From NCBI GenBank assembly GCA_028023455.1, contig JAQFVV010001062.1, positions 1-64,000 of the forward strand: a stretch of DNA of 64,000 nucleotides. The letters run 5' to 3'. The notes under the pieces are model-generated. The model was not told the origin of the DNA, made no database searches, and was given only the letters and a program-made list of their open reading frames with translations. Both the position numbers and the translations under genes were made by a program. Shown one piece after another: positions 1-11,700 of this stretch. Numbering within the stretch: the first letter of the stretch is position 1; each line of letters begins with the position of its first letter. The stretch comes from Epiperipatus broadwayi. Lineage: Eukaryota; Onychophora; Udeonychophora; Euonychophora; Peripatidae.

Positions 1-2347
1 ATGCTTCTTCCATTCGCTTGTCCCAGGAGAGGACAGAAGTTTGCGTGTGTCTGTTGTATTTTCCGCAAGAGAAACACCAAAAATATTTAACGTGTCATTT
101 ACACTCGCAGTTGTTTTCCATAGCTCTCATGTGAAAATAAAAGAGGTGCTGAGTTGCGCTTAATTTTTGAAAGTTCGGCAAGATAAGTTATATTGGAGGT
201 GTTAGTTTAAGATCCACTTTAGTATAAATAGTCATTAGTAACTAAAATTAGATATCTGTATTGTGCTAAATATTGCTAGTATTTGACAAGTAAGTCAATG
301 GAGAAAGTAATTGAAATTGTGTAATTTAAAACGCTTGTTACTGAAGGAATATTCAAATGCAATATTTAATTCTGGTTAGTAATTAAATAATACTCTTAGT
401 TTAACCATTTATACGTATGAATAAAATTTGTATCATAACTTAAGTTAGCATTAAGTTAAATGTAAGATAGTAAGTGCAACTTCTGATAACTGGTCTATAA
501 TTAAAATTAGGTTATTTCATTAAAGACCATAAATAAAGTAAATGTATTAGAAATAAATTTAATATTTGTGGTATTGCATATGATTGGATTAATCATTTTT
601 AAAATAAAAAAAAAAATAATTAGTCAATAATTTTCAGTAAAAGCTTCTACAAGGTTGCCAAAATTTAATAAACAATGTATTGGTAATGAAATGTACTTTT
701 AGTTAATCAATCCATATGATTGCATAAGGAGAAGTTAGTAACTCTCTAGTCCATAACCAAAAGAGTATACAGATTAATGTCTGTTATATTTTTATACTTT
801 TGTATTACTTCATGGGATTATTGGAGTAAATATTCATATATATTTTTTGTGATAATAATAAATTATAGTCTTGTTAAAAATTTGTTGTAGATTCATTTTT
901 TGTTTTTATATGCTAAATATAAGTGTTTGCACAAGGATTTGCAAAACCTTTTCTTAAGGTCCGAAATCATTCCAGTTCTCAAAAACTTAATATACCAGAT
1001 AAGTAAAGTTAAGTAGATCGGAATATGTCATTATATTTTAGTTTAATGATAATTATTTATGGAGTTGAAAACTTAAGACTAAACATTCACCTTTGTGAAA
1101 AAAAAAAAAAAAAGAAAAAAGAAAAAAATGAATTTATTACCAAACCATTAACTTTGGTTGTACATTATTCCATTCCCATTTAGTTAAATTGTCTAAGTAA
1201 TAAATCTTAGTTATATTATTGTGTTGTCATGGATGATGGAAGGACTCAAAAGTACCCTTGGTCTTTTTATTATTCTGACTGAGATTCTGAAAAAAGGGGC
1301 TGTGTTATTCAAAATTATACGTCATTATTGAACAGAATTATCATCTCTTTAAATAATATAGCAGTTGATATAGAGATGAGGACACATTGAATTTAAGTAA
1401 AATAAATGTTTCCTATAGCTGACCAGAATGCCAGTCATATCAGAGCAACACAAACTGCCGAGCATTTTCTTACATGAAACAAAGAACCCTGAGATTAATA
1501 TTATTATAATTATTCTTTAAATTAATAAGTGATCAATTATTGTTGTTGTTACAATCGCAGTGGCTTTTAACCAAAAGAGAATTGAATGTAACAATTGTAT
1601 TATATGAAAAAGTATTTTTTAGATCATATTGGAAAATTAATGGATATGTGCGCTTTAATTTTGAGTTCCTTTAACAACAACCTGAAAGATTAGTGTCATG
1701 GGTGAAAAGTGCAAATAAACTAAACATAAAAAAATACAGATTGAATAAGAAATGGAGGTAAATTGCATTGGGTTAGAAATGGCAGTTCAACTATGTGGGC
1801 CATCGATTACATTGGCCACAAGGAATTTAGTAAACTTTCTTGAAGTCAATATTAATATTGTTTGCACTTGAATGGATTAGTTATTCATTGATTAAAAATA
1901 TTTGCCAATAATGAATTGTTTTAGCCATAAGATATTATGTGAATATCTATTATATGATCTAATCTTTTGCCACTGAAAAATAAATAATTACGTTGTCAGT
2001 TTATGATTGATATGGTCTGTAGGCAATTCCATAAAACACTGTAATGATTTTATCATTTATGATGACTGGTTGTCTGGTCTTAGGATTGGCACTTATGCTA
2101 TATTACATAATATCTAATGAGATTTATATGGAACCAAGAAGCATGTGAAAAAAAGAGCATATTTAGTAGTTAATGTTGGAGCTTTAGGATATTAAATGTC
2201 AGAGGATAGTTTTTGTGTAGATTGTTTTTGGTAGGAGAGGCATGGAGGCAGGATGTCTTGTCAATAATTTCTTATCTGATAAATTTATTAATAGTTCATT
2301 GCTAATATTTCAGTACTGTTAAATACTAAAAGAGTTAGAATTTTAAT
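1..2347 (+). mobile_element. Left arm: LTR/leader region of the retrotransposon, noncoding
   Basis: This is the mirror of about 8800-11158. No open frame of note occurs. It carries A-rich runs (near 1100) and would be the 5' LTR plus untranslated leader of the plus-strand copy. I could not locate a convincing tRNA primer-binding site. The LTR/leader boundary cannot be set because the only 3' LTR copy is truncated at the palindrome axis. Confidence 0.6.
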
Positions 2348-4482
2348 ATGAAGTGAAAACAAAGATAATCATAGTATTTTTGAGGATTTGGGAGGATCCA
2401 AGAGTTACAATCCCCTGATACACAGACTCCATATTGTTAGTGTAGAATTAAAAGGGGAAGGGAAGATTTGGATATAGCAACCCAGAAGAAGCCACAATAA
2501 TAAAGGGGAAAACATGAGAAATGAGCCAGACAATTAATGAGAAATACATTGGTGAAATTCTTGAAAAATTAGAAAAATCAAATAGGGAATTGAAAAGTCA
2601 GAACAAAACTCAAATAGTGAATTCACCAAATATGAATTAAAAAGTCAGATCCAAAATTCAAATAGTAAATGTAGAACAATCAAATAGTGAATTAAAAGGT
2701 ACCAAAACTCAAATAGTAATTAAAAAAGATACAAGAGTTTTAAATATTAAATTAGAGAATCAAATGCAGGAGATCAAAGAGACATCTCAAAATCAAGTAC
2801 AGGAGATAAAGGACTTAAGGGAAGATTTGAGAAATCATGTAGAAGAATCAAAATTGCCCTCTGAGGCTGGAAATAAGAATAAGGAGAGATCGCCACAAAT
2901 TCCTGAAAGGGCAGAATGTAATGATTGAGGCTATCTAGCAGGACTTTAAAAGTCAATATATTGTATTAAACAATGAAGTAATAGAAATAAGAAATTATCA
3001 AAGGAAACAGTAGTATTTCAAAGAGAAGTTCAGGATAGAGTTGAATCTATTGCGGAAGAATTGTACAGTGCTAGAAGTGAAGTTAGTAATTTGAAAGAGG
3101 AAGTTAAAATATAACCTAGCACCTGACAATGTAGTGAAAGGATGTCAGAGCCAGATACCAGATTCGTAGCTAAACTAGAAACTCAAGTAGTTCACCTGAT
3201 GTGAGATTAATCAAAATCTAGAAAGTGAGTAAAGTCAAGTTATGGGAAGAGTAGAAAATTTTAATGATATAATAAAGAGTAATGCACAGCTATTACATAA
3301 TAATCTCCAAGATGAAATAGGGAATTAATGACTCAGTGTGAGAGTAAAATCTATCAAAGGTTAGAAGATAAATTCGGGATAGATAAAGATGAAACTATTA
3401 ACCAATTGGAACAACAGATTAAATATCTTAAATGTAGGCCTAAAGATAATTCAAAGAGAATAGACTGTGAATGGCAGAACATAAGTTAGAATTAGAGAGT
3501 TGAATGCAAGCTATAGACTATAATAGGGATAATTTTAAAAAAAGTAAAAAAGTTGTTCAAAGTAAAGGTTTATCTGAAACTCAAGTAAAGGAAACAAATA
3601 ATGGTCATAATAACCAAGTAATATCTGAGTTACATCGGTAATTAGTCCAGTAGAATCAATATATGATCCATTAAATGAGGCTAGAAGTAAAGTCATGCTA
3701 GAGCCAGAAGTAATAGCTCCATTGGCCTTGAAAATTCTTAAAAATAAAATTTTTTAGAGGTGAATCATCTGGAGAATCCACAACGAGTATCTCCAGAATC
3801 TGGAGGAGTTATTCACCTTATGTCATTTATCTGAGATAGAAAAGATTGCTATTGCCGCTAACCATTTGTGTGCAGCATCTAAAGACTGGTGGCAATCATT
3901 ATTTATTAGACCAGAAACATATGGAGACTTCAAATATCTTATGTTAGTCAGTTTTTGGGGGAAGACCCAAGGTAACCTGAGATATCAGATATCTCAGGAA
4001 AGATAACATGTAAATAAGTGGTAGTTATACTCAGTTTTTCAGGAGTCAGGCGTCAAATTGAAAACCTTGACAGCTTATCCTTTATCTGAGACATAAATTG
4101 TGTGAATAATTCGCCATAATCTGCCGAGGCATATAGAGCAGATCTTGATTGCTGCTGACAGACGTGCCAGTGGAAGAGGTAGTAGAGATTTTAGATTCGT
4201 TAGAGACCAGCGATAGGAACTATTGATAATAGAATTAGGGTAAATAGAGACCCCATCCGATGGTGAGTAATATCAATCTGCAGATAGGTCACATATGGGA
4301 AGGAGGAAGTTAGTGAGAAAAAAGGATATTATAGGACGAATCCCTATGGTAGACAGAATAGCCACCTCAGTAGGCCAACAGTTAAGAGTAGAATTCTGAA
4401 TGAGAATCAGCCTTCTACCAGTGGTATCCCAACAATACCAAAGAAAAATATAAAGGTAGTAAAAGTAGTGGGGCATTAAATT
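2348..4482 (+). pseudogene. Left-arm copy of retrotransposon gag, frameshifted
   Basis: This is the plus-strand mirror of the gag frames at 6666-8791. It starts with the same coding sequence but has an extra base just after the ATG. Many single-base gains and losses follow, so no frame stays open for long. The serine-asparagine-rich coiled-coil repeats, the capsid-like block and the basic tail can all be followed by shifting frame. Differences from the right arm look dominated by indels rather than substitutions. That is unusual for ordinary pseudogene decay and more typical of uncorrected long-read sequence. Confidence 0.75.
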
Positions 4483-5330
4483 AAAGGACCTCGCAGGAAC
4501 GTTCCTCACTTCGGGGCCCTATTTTTAAACATATGGGGAACAGCATGATGTGGATTATCAATAATATAGACCTTTCAACCATCAAAAATTTATTCTTGTG
4601 ATGTATGACGTTTTTACCAAATATGTCTCTGCTTACCCAGTTCCAAAAACAGATGCTAAAAATGTTATTAAGTGCTTGGAAACTTATCAAATTCCATTAA
4701 TAGGAAAACCAGCTTCAATACTTACTGACCACACTACTGCATTCATTTCTGGTACATGGAAAAAGTGGGGTAAGAAGCAAAGTATTCAACATATCATGTA
4801 TCGATTAGAAATCCCCATCCAATTCAAGTGAAAGAATCATGTGTGAGATAAGTAGGTTGTTCCTGAGTATGTATGGAATGGGATCACAGACAGTGGGTCA
4901 ATAGTTGCCACAGGTGATTAATTATATAAATATAACTATTAATGAGTCTACTAGGATGTCTCACTTCGCTGCACTTTGGTAGACCTGAACCTTTACTAAT
5001 CAAAACATCGTTACCTCGTAATAGTGGAAAATATTAATGTGGAACATGACTAAGCACTGGCCAGAATTAACCTTTAAAAAAGATGGGTGATAAACGCACT
5101 GTTATTCCAAAACCAGTCACATCCTTTTAAAGTCCATGATTTTGTTTTATTAGAACTCCCATGTGAGTAATCTCCGGAAACATATGTTTAGAAAATTCAT
5201 GTATCTTTATGAAGGCCCTATGAAATTGTGAAACAAGTGGGTGAGAATGCCTTTTTGTCTCAGCCCCTGATGGAACAAGAGTGTACCTATAATGCCTGAA
5301 GCTTACTACCATATCCCTAGCAAAATTCAA
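4483..5330 (+). pseudogene. Left-arm copy of retrotransposon integrase, frameshifted
   Basis: This mirrors the right-arm integrase (5813-6594). The first part is open at 4598-4831 and carries the first two catalytic aspartates (MYD and ILTD contexts). The frame is then lost to indels before the region with the catalytic glutamate. The C-terminal SH3-like part is recognisable only in pieces up to about 5320. The gag-integrase junction is the same as in the right arm, so both arms share the internal deletion. Confidence 0.75.
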
Positions 5331-5437
5331 ATCCTTTAAACTGTATTTATTGACATAAGAAAGTAGGATATAAACTTAGTAATACCATAAGAAGTGTTAA
5401 AAATGCATATATTGTTTTATTTTTTATTTGTTATATA

Positions 5438-5561
5438 CGGGGGGAGAATTGTAACCTAGTGTTATAGACACGGGCACTTGACATCATTGCTGCAGGAAAA
5501 CAATGCTATTCTTTAAAGAAATAAAAGATAAAATAACAATATAATAATTATTAATAAAGTA
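5438..5561 (+). mobile_element. Polypurine tract and start of 3' LTR, left arm
   Basis: A G-rich polypurine tract (cggggggagaat, 5438-5449) is followed directly by TGTAACCTAG, the LTR terminus also seen at 5691 and 13695 on the minus strand. This order (integrase, polypurine tract, TG) is the normal 3' end of an LTR retrotransposon. The LTR can be followed for about 110 bases, then ends at the palindrome axis. Confidence 0.75.
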
Positions 5562-5591
5562 AGTTAATAAATTATTTTTTATAATTAAGTA

Positions 5592-5702
5592 TTACCATTG
5601 TTATTTTATCTTTTTATTTCTTTAAAGAATAGCATTGTTTTCCTGCAGAAATAATGCCAAGTAAACCAAGTGTCAATAACACTAGGTTACAATTCTCCCA
5701 CC
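5592..5702 (-). mobile_element. Polypurine tract and start of 3' LTR, right arm
   Basis: On the minus strand ggtgggagaat (5692-5702) precedes TGTAACCTAG, whose T is at 5691. About 100 bases of LTR follow before the palindrome axis. The same 100 bases recur at 13591-13695 as the 5' LTR of this copy, with very high similarity. This pairing fixes the orientation and outer limit of the right-arm element. Confidence 0.8.
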
Positions 5703-5812
5703 GTTATAATAAATAAAAAATAAAATAATATATGCATTTTTAACACTTCTTATGGTATTACTAAGTTTATATCCTACTTCTTTCTTATGTCAATAAATAC
5801 AGTTTAAAGGAT

Positions 5813-6594
5813 TTAATTTTGCTTGGGATATGGTAGTAAGCTTCGGGCATTATAGGTACCTCTTGTTCCATCAGGGGTTGAGACCAAAAAGGCATTCTCA
5901 CCCACTTGTTTCACAATTTCATAGGGGCCTTCATAAAGATACATGAATTTTCTAAACATATGTTTCCGGAGATTACTCACATGGGGAGTTCTAATTAAAA
6001 CAAAATCATGGACTTTAAAAGGATGTGGACTGGTTTTGGAATAACGAGTGCGTTTATCACCCATCTTTTTAAGGTTAATTCTGGCCAGTGCTTGGTCATG
6101 TTCCACATTAATATTTTCCACTATTATGGGTAACGGTGTTTTGATTAGTAAAGGTTCAGGTCTACCAAAGTGCAGCCGAATTGGAGACATCCTAGTAGAC
6201 TCATTAATAGTTATATTTATATAATTAATCACCTGTGGCAACTTATTGACCCACTGTTTGTGATCCCATTCCATATATACTCGGAACAACCTACTTATCT
6301 CACGCATGATTCTTTCACTTGGATTGGATTGGGGATTTCTAATCGAGCACATGATATGTTGAATATTTTGCTTCTTACCCCACTTTTTCCATGTACCAGA
6401 AATGAATGCAGTAGCGTGGTCGGTAAGTATTGAAGCTGGTTTTCCTATTAATGGAATTTGATAAGTTTCCAAGCACTTAATAACATTTTTAGCATCTGTT
6501 TTTGGAACTGGGTAAGCAGAGACATATTTGGTAAAAACGTCATACATCACAAGAATAAATTTTTGACGGTTGAAAGGTCTATATTATTGATAAT
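5813..6594 (-). CDS. Retrotransposon integrase, catalytic core and C-terminal domain
   Basis: The frame is open from about 6594 to a stop at 5813; the 245-residue reading that begins with the GTG at 6550 starts inside the core, so there is no native start. Counted from that GTG, the DDE triad is intact: Asp4 (MYD), Asp44 (ILTD) and Glu79 in NPQSNPSER. Only 34 residues lie between the last two, where retroviral integrases have 35. The usual TDNG after the second Asp is TDHA. The NP-x-ER motif and the LHFG motif that follows resemble integrases I associate with insect gypsy-like elements. Residues about 185-245 form the SH3-like C-terminal domain (YEGPYEIV). The N-terminal zinc-binding domain is absent, lost with RT in the internal deletion upstream. 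Domain call is firm; activity is doubtful. Confidence 0.9.
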
Positions 6595-6665
6595 CCACAT
6601 CATGCTGTTCCCCATATGTTTAAAAATAGGGCCCCGAAGTGAGGAACGTTCCTGCGAGGTCCTTT

Positions 6666-7199
6666 TTAATTTAATGCCCCGCTACTTTTACTACCTTTTA
6701 TATTTTTCTTTGGTATTGTTGGGATACCACTAGTAGAAGGCTGATTCTCATTCAGAATTCTACTCTTAACTGTTGGCCTACTGAGGTGGCTATTCTGTCT
6801 ACCATAGGGATTCGTCCTATAATATCCTTTTTCTCTAACTAACTTCCTCCTTCCCATATGTGACCTATCTGCGAAATTGATATTACTCACCATCGGATGG
6901 GTGTCTCTATTTACCCTAATTCTATTATCAATATTCCTATCGCTGGTCTCTAACGAATCTAAAATTTCTACTACCTCTTCTATGGTATGTCTGTCAGCAG
7001 CAATCAAGATCTGCTCTATATGCCTCGGCAGATTATGGCGAATTATTCGCACAATTTGTGTCTCAGATAAAGGATAAGCTGTCAAGGTTTTCAATTTGAC
7101 GGCCTGACTCCTGAAAAACTGAGTATAACTACCCTTATTTACATGATATCTTTCCTGAGATATCTGATATCTCAGGTTATCTTGGCGGTCTTCCCCCAA
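6666..7199 (-). CDS. Retrotransposon gag, C-terminal part in shifted frame
   Basis: This 177-residue frame continues the gag reading from 7172-8791. Sense resumes across a one-base backward shift at a G run (7193-7197): the upstream frame ends in ASFWG and this one continues EDRQDNLRYQ, the usual gag order. Residues about 8-90 finish the capsid-like domain (LPRHIEQIL, then an EVVEILDSLE helix). The rest is a basic, Arg/Ser-rich tail with no CCHC knuckle. The frame stops at 6666 (GALN), and within about 100 bases integrase sequence begins, so protease, RT and RNase H are missing. The same G run is present in the left arm. Confidence 0.8.
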   Translation of the reverse strand: MGEDRQDNLRYQISQERYHVNKGSYTQFFRSQAVKLKTLTAYPLSETQIVRIIRHNLPRHIEQILIAADRHTIEEVVEILDSLETSDRNIDNRIRVNRDTHPMVSNINFADRSHMGRRKLVREKGYYRTNPYGRQNSHLSRPTVKSRILNENQPSTSGIPTIPKKNIKGSKSSGALN

Positions 7200-8791
7200 A
7201 AACTGGCTAACATAAGATATTTGAAGTCTCCATATGTTTCTGGTTTAATAAATAATGATTGCCACCAGTCTTTAGATGCTGCACACAAATGGTTAGCGGC
7301 AATAGCAATCTTTTCTATCTCAGATAAATGACATAAGGTGAATAACTCCTCCAGATTCTGGAGATACTCGTGTGGATTCTCCAGATATTCACCTCTAAAA
7401 AATTTTATTTTTAAGAATTTTAAGGCCATGGAGCTATTACTTTCTGGCTCTAGCATGACTTTACTTCTAGCCTCATTTAATGGATCGTATATTGATTCTA
7501 CTGGACTAATTACCGTATGTAACTCAGATATTACTTGGTTATTATGACCATTATTTGTTTCCTTTACTTGAGTTTCAGATAAACCTTTACTTTGAACAAC
7601 TTTTTTACTTTTTGTAAAATTATCCCTATTATAGTCTATAGCTTGCATTCGACTCTCTAATTCTAACTTATAGTTCTGCCATTCACAGTCTATTCTCTTT
7701 GAACTATCTTTTAGGCCTACATTTAAGTGTTTAATCTGTTGTTCCAATTGGTTAATAGTTTCATCTTTATCTATCCCGAATTTATCTTCTAACCTTTGAT
7801 AGACTTTACTCTCACACTGAGTCATTAATTCCCCTATTTCATCTTGGAGATTATTATGTAATAGCTGTGCATTACTCTTTATTATATCATTAAAATTTTC
7901 TACTCTTCCCATAACTTGACTTAGCTCACTTTCTAGATTTTGATTAATCTCACATTGGGTTAACTCTTGAGTTTCTAGTTTAGCTATTAATCTGGTAATC
8001 TGGCTCTGACATCCTTTCACTACATTGTCAGGTGCTAGAGTTATATTTTTAACTTCCTCTTTCAAATTACTAACTTCACTTCTAGCACTGTCTAATTCTC
8101 CCTTAATAGATTCAACTCTATCCTGAACTTCTCTTTGAAATACTACTGTTTCCTTTTGATAATTTCTTATTTCCTGTACTTCATTGTTTAATACAATATA
8201 TTGACTTTTAAAGTCCTGCTGGATAGCCTCAATCATATTTTCTGCCCTTTCAGAATTTGTTTCGATCTCTTTCCTTATTCTTATTTCCAGCTTTTCAGAG
8301 GCCAATTTTGATTCTTCTACATGATTTCTCAAATCTTCCCTTAAGTCCTTTATCTCCTGTACTTGATTTTGAGATGTCTCTTTGATCTCCTGCATTTGAT
8401 TCTCTAATTTAATATTTAAATTTTGTATCTGACTTTTTAATTCACTATTTGATTGTTCTAATTTACTATTTGAGTTTTGGATCTGACTTTTTAATTCACT
8501 ATTTGATTGTTTTAATTCACTATTTGAGTTTTGTATCTGACTTTTCAATTCACTATTTGATTTTTCTAATTTTTTCAAGAATTCCTCCAATGTATTTCTC
8601 ATTAATTGATCTGGCTCATTTTCATGTTTTCCCTTTATTATTGTGGCTTCTTCTGGGTTAGCTATATCCAAATCTTCCCCTTCCTCTTTTAATTCTACAC
8701 TAAAATATGGAGTCTGTGTATCAGGGGATTGTAACTCTTGGGATCCTCCCAAATCCTCAGAAATACTATGATTATCTTTGTTTTCACTCAT
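7172..8791 (-). CDS. Retrotransposon gag, coiled coil plus capsid-like N-terminal part
   Basis: The frame encodes 539 residues from an ATG at 8791. Residues 1-60 are acidic. About 65-400 are predicted coiled coil, rich in Glu, Lys, Gln and Asn, and include near-identical SNSELKSQIQN repeats at about 78-125. From about 456 a gag capsid-like block follows: FFRGEYLENPHEYLQNLEE, then a helix ending SKDWWQSLF and YGDFKYLMLASFWG. The pattern of Gly then NP, WW and FW is that of Ty3/gypsy-type retrotransposon gag. The protein would form particles packaging element RNA. The frame stops just after a G run, where the reading continues in the -1 frame. A long coiled coil before capsid is unusual for such a gag. 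Confidence 0.85.
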   Translation of the reverse strand: MSENKDNHSISEDLGGSQELQSPDTQTPYFSVELKEEGEDLDIANPEEATIIKGKHENEPDQLMRNTLEEFLKKLEKSNSELKSQIQNSNSELKQSNSELKSQIQNSNSKLEQSNSELKSQIQNLNIKLENQMQEIKETSQNQVQEIKDLREDLRNHVEESKLASEKLEIRIRKEIETNSERAENMIEAIQQDFKSQYIVLNNEVQEIRNYQKETVVFQREVQDRVESIKGELDSARSEVSNLKEEVKNITLAPDNVVKGCQSQITRLIAKLETQELTQCEINQNLESELSQVMGRVENFNDIIKSNAQLLHNNLQDEIGELMTQCESKVYQRLEDKFGIDKDETINQLEQQIKHLNVGLKDSSKRIDCEWQNYKLELESRMQAIDYNRDNFTKSKKVVQSKGLSETQVKETNNGHNNQVISELHTVISPVESIYDPLNEARSKVMLEPESNSSMALKFLKIKFFRGEYLENPHEYLQNLEELFTLCHLSEIEKIAIAANHLCAASKDWWQSLFIKPETYGDFKYLMLASFWGKTAKIT

Positions 8792-11700
8792 ATTAAAATT
8801 CTAACTCTTTTAGTATTTAACAGTACTGAAATATTAGCAATGAACTATTAATAAATTTATCGATAAGAAATTATTGACAAGACATCCTGCCTCCATGCCT
8901 CTCCTACCAAAAACAATCTACACCAAAAACTATGCTCTGACATTTAATATCCCTAAAGCTCCAACATTAACTACTAAATATGCTCTTTTTTTTTTTTCAC
9001 ATGCTTCTTGGTCCATATAAATCTCATTAGATATTATGTAATATAGCATAAGTGCCAATCACAAGACCAGACAAACAGATCATCATAAATGATAAAATCA
9101 TTACAGTGTTTTATGGAATTGCCTACAGACCACAACATCATAAACTGACAACTTAATTATTTATTTTTCAGTGGCAAAAGATTAGATCATATAATAGATA
9201 TTCACATAATATCTTATGGCCAAAACAATTCATTATTGGCAAATATTTTTAATCAATGAATAACTAATCCATTCAAGTGCAAACAATATTAATATTGACT
9301 TCAAGAAAAGTTTACTAAATTCCTTGTGGCCAGCTATAGCCATCGATGGCCCCTGTAGTTGGGCGGCCATTTCTAACCCAATACAAATATTACCTTCTTT
9401 TCTTTTTCGATCTGTATTTTTATTTTTGTTTTAGTTTATTTGCACTTTTCACCCATGACACTAATTTTTCAGGTTGTTGTTAAGGCAACCAAAATAAAGC
9501 AACATATCCATTAATTTTCCAATATGATCTAAAATACTTTTCATATAATACAATTGTACATTCAATTCTCTTAAGCCATGCCACGATTGTAATAACAACA
9601 ATAATTGATCACTTATTAATTTAAAGAATAATTATAATAATATTAATCTCAGGGTTCTTTGTTTCATGTAAGGAAATGCTCGGCAGTATTGTGTTGTCGC
9701 ATATGACTGGCATTCTGGTCGGCTATAGGAAACATTTATTTTACTTAAATTCAATGTGTCTTCATCTCTCATATCAACTGCTATATTATTTAAAGAGATG
9801 ATAATTCTATTCAATAATGACGTATAATTTTGAATAACACAGCCTTTTTTTTTTTCAGAATCTCAGTCAGAATAATAAAAAGACAAGGGTGCTTTTTGTG
9901 TCCTTCCATCATCCATGACAACACAATAATATAACTAAGATTTATTACTTAGACAATTTAACTAAATGGGAATGGAATAATGTGCAACCAAAGTTAATGG
10001 TTTGGGAATAAATTCATTTTTTTTTTTTTTTTACACAAAGGTGAATGTTTAGTCTTAAGTTTTCAACTCCATAAATAATTATCATTAAACTAAAATATAA
10101 TGACATATTCCGATCTGCTTAACTTTATTTATCTGGTATATTAAGTTTTTAAGAATTTGGAATGATTTCGGACTCAAGAAAAGGTTTTGCAAATATTGTG
10201 CAAACACTTATATTTAGCATATAAAAACAAAAAAAATGAATCTACAACAAATTTTAACAAGACTATAATTTATTATTATCACAAAAAAAATATATGAACA
10301 TTTATTCAATAATCCCATAGTAATACAAAAATATAAAATATAACTGACATTAATCTGTATACTCTTTTGGTTATGGACTAGAGGTTACTACTTCTCCTGT
10401 ATGCAATCATATGGATTGATTAACTAAAAGTACATTTCATTACCAATACATTGTTTATTAAATTTTGGTAACCTTGTAGAAGCTTTTATTCAAAATTATT
10501 GACTAACTATTTTTTTTTTTTTTTAAATGATTAATCCAATCATATGCAATACGCAAAATATTAAATTTATTTCTAATACATTTACTTTATTTATGGTCTT
10601 TAATGGGATAACCTATTCTAATTATAGGCCAGTTATCAGAAGTTACACTTACCATCTTACATTTAACTTAATGCTAACTTAAGTTATGATACAAATTTTA
10701 TTCATACGTATAATTTTAAATATGAGTATTATTTAATTACTAACCAGAATTAAATATTGCATTTGAATATTCCTTCAGTAAATAAGCGTTTTAAATTACG
10801 CAATTTTAATTACTTTCTCCATTGATTTACTTGTCAAATACTAGCAATATTTAGCAGCACAATACAGATATTGATCTTAGTTACTAACGCACTATTTATA
10901 CTAAAGTGGATCTTGAGGAACTAACACCTCCAATATAACCTTTATCTTGCCCGAACTTTCAAAATTAAGCACAATAATCAACACCTTCCATGGTGGAGCT
11001 ATCTTTATTTTCACATGAGGAATATGGAATAACCACGAAGGTCTGTAGAGTAATCTACTACATTAAAATATTTTGGTGGTTTCTTGCCTCTTACTTGGGC
11101 ATACAACGAACACACACCAAATACAATCCTCTCCTGGGATTTAAACGAATGAAGCATACTAAATGCTAGATAAATTCTTGATCGTCCTATCTATGAGAAT
11201 CGATCACTTGGGCTATAAACATACCCGAACATTATATTTAAAATCTTCCTCTCATGGAAAACAAAGCTTTTGGGGAGATCATTTTTCATCCCACAAAATA
11301 AATACATTATAATTATTACCTATGCGAATATTAAGCATATACCAATGCTATATCTGGGCAGGATAAGTAAATACACTGATTATAATAAACTTATGTTACC
11401 GTGTATACTTTGATCAACATCTGAAATCAATGGACATCATAGAATAAAAGTATAATAATTTTAATTTTAATAAAGGAACATTCAAAAATAGTTGGTAGCA
11501 TACTATCTTAAACTAAATAAAGTGGATGTGTTATTTAAGAATAATTAGGAATAAATTCCTCAATTAATACAGTATAAATTCGTTTCAAAACTTTAACAAG
11601 AAATATTTTGTTATAGCATTTTTTTTTTTTTTAGTTACTTCTGATAATTTTCAATATTTATTTTACCCCTTAAATATCTAAATATTTTTCTTTTACGTAT

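Larger units (their letters stand above)
1..11158. repeat. Giant inverted repeat (palindrome) of an LTR retrotransposon
   Basis: The first bases of the window are the reverse complement of the bases around 11130-11158, and homology continues inward through leader, gag, integrase and the start of the 3' LTR to an axis near 5570. The spacer that does not pair is only about 50 bases (roughly 5542-5592). The right arm is an orderly minus-strand element with long open frames. The left arm has the same layout on the plus strand, but with one-base insertions and deletions every few tens of bases. The palindrome is cut by the window start, so its true outer limit is unknown. It could be a real tail-to-tail inverted insertion or a fold-back read artefact. 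Confidence 0.9.

Noticed and set aside
4273-4509. Minus-strand open frames over the left-arm gag and integrase.
   Set aside because: They are antisense shadows of the retrotransposon copy.
6877-7547. Several plus-strand open frames opposite the right-arm gag.
   Set aside because: They are antisense shadows of gag and carry no motif.
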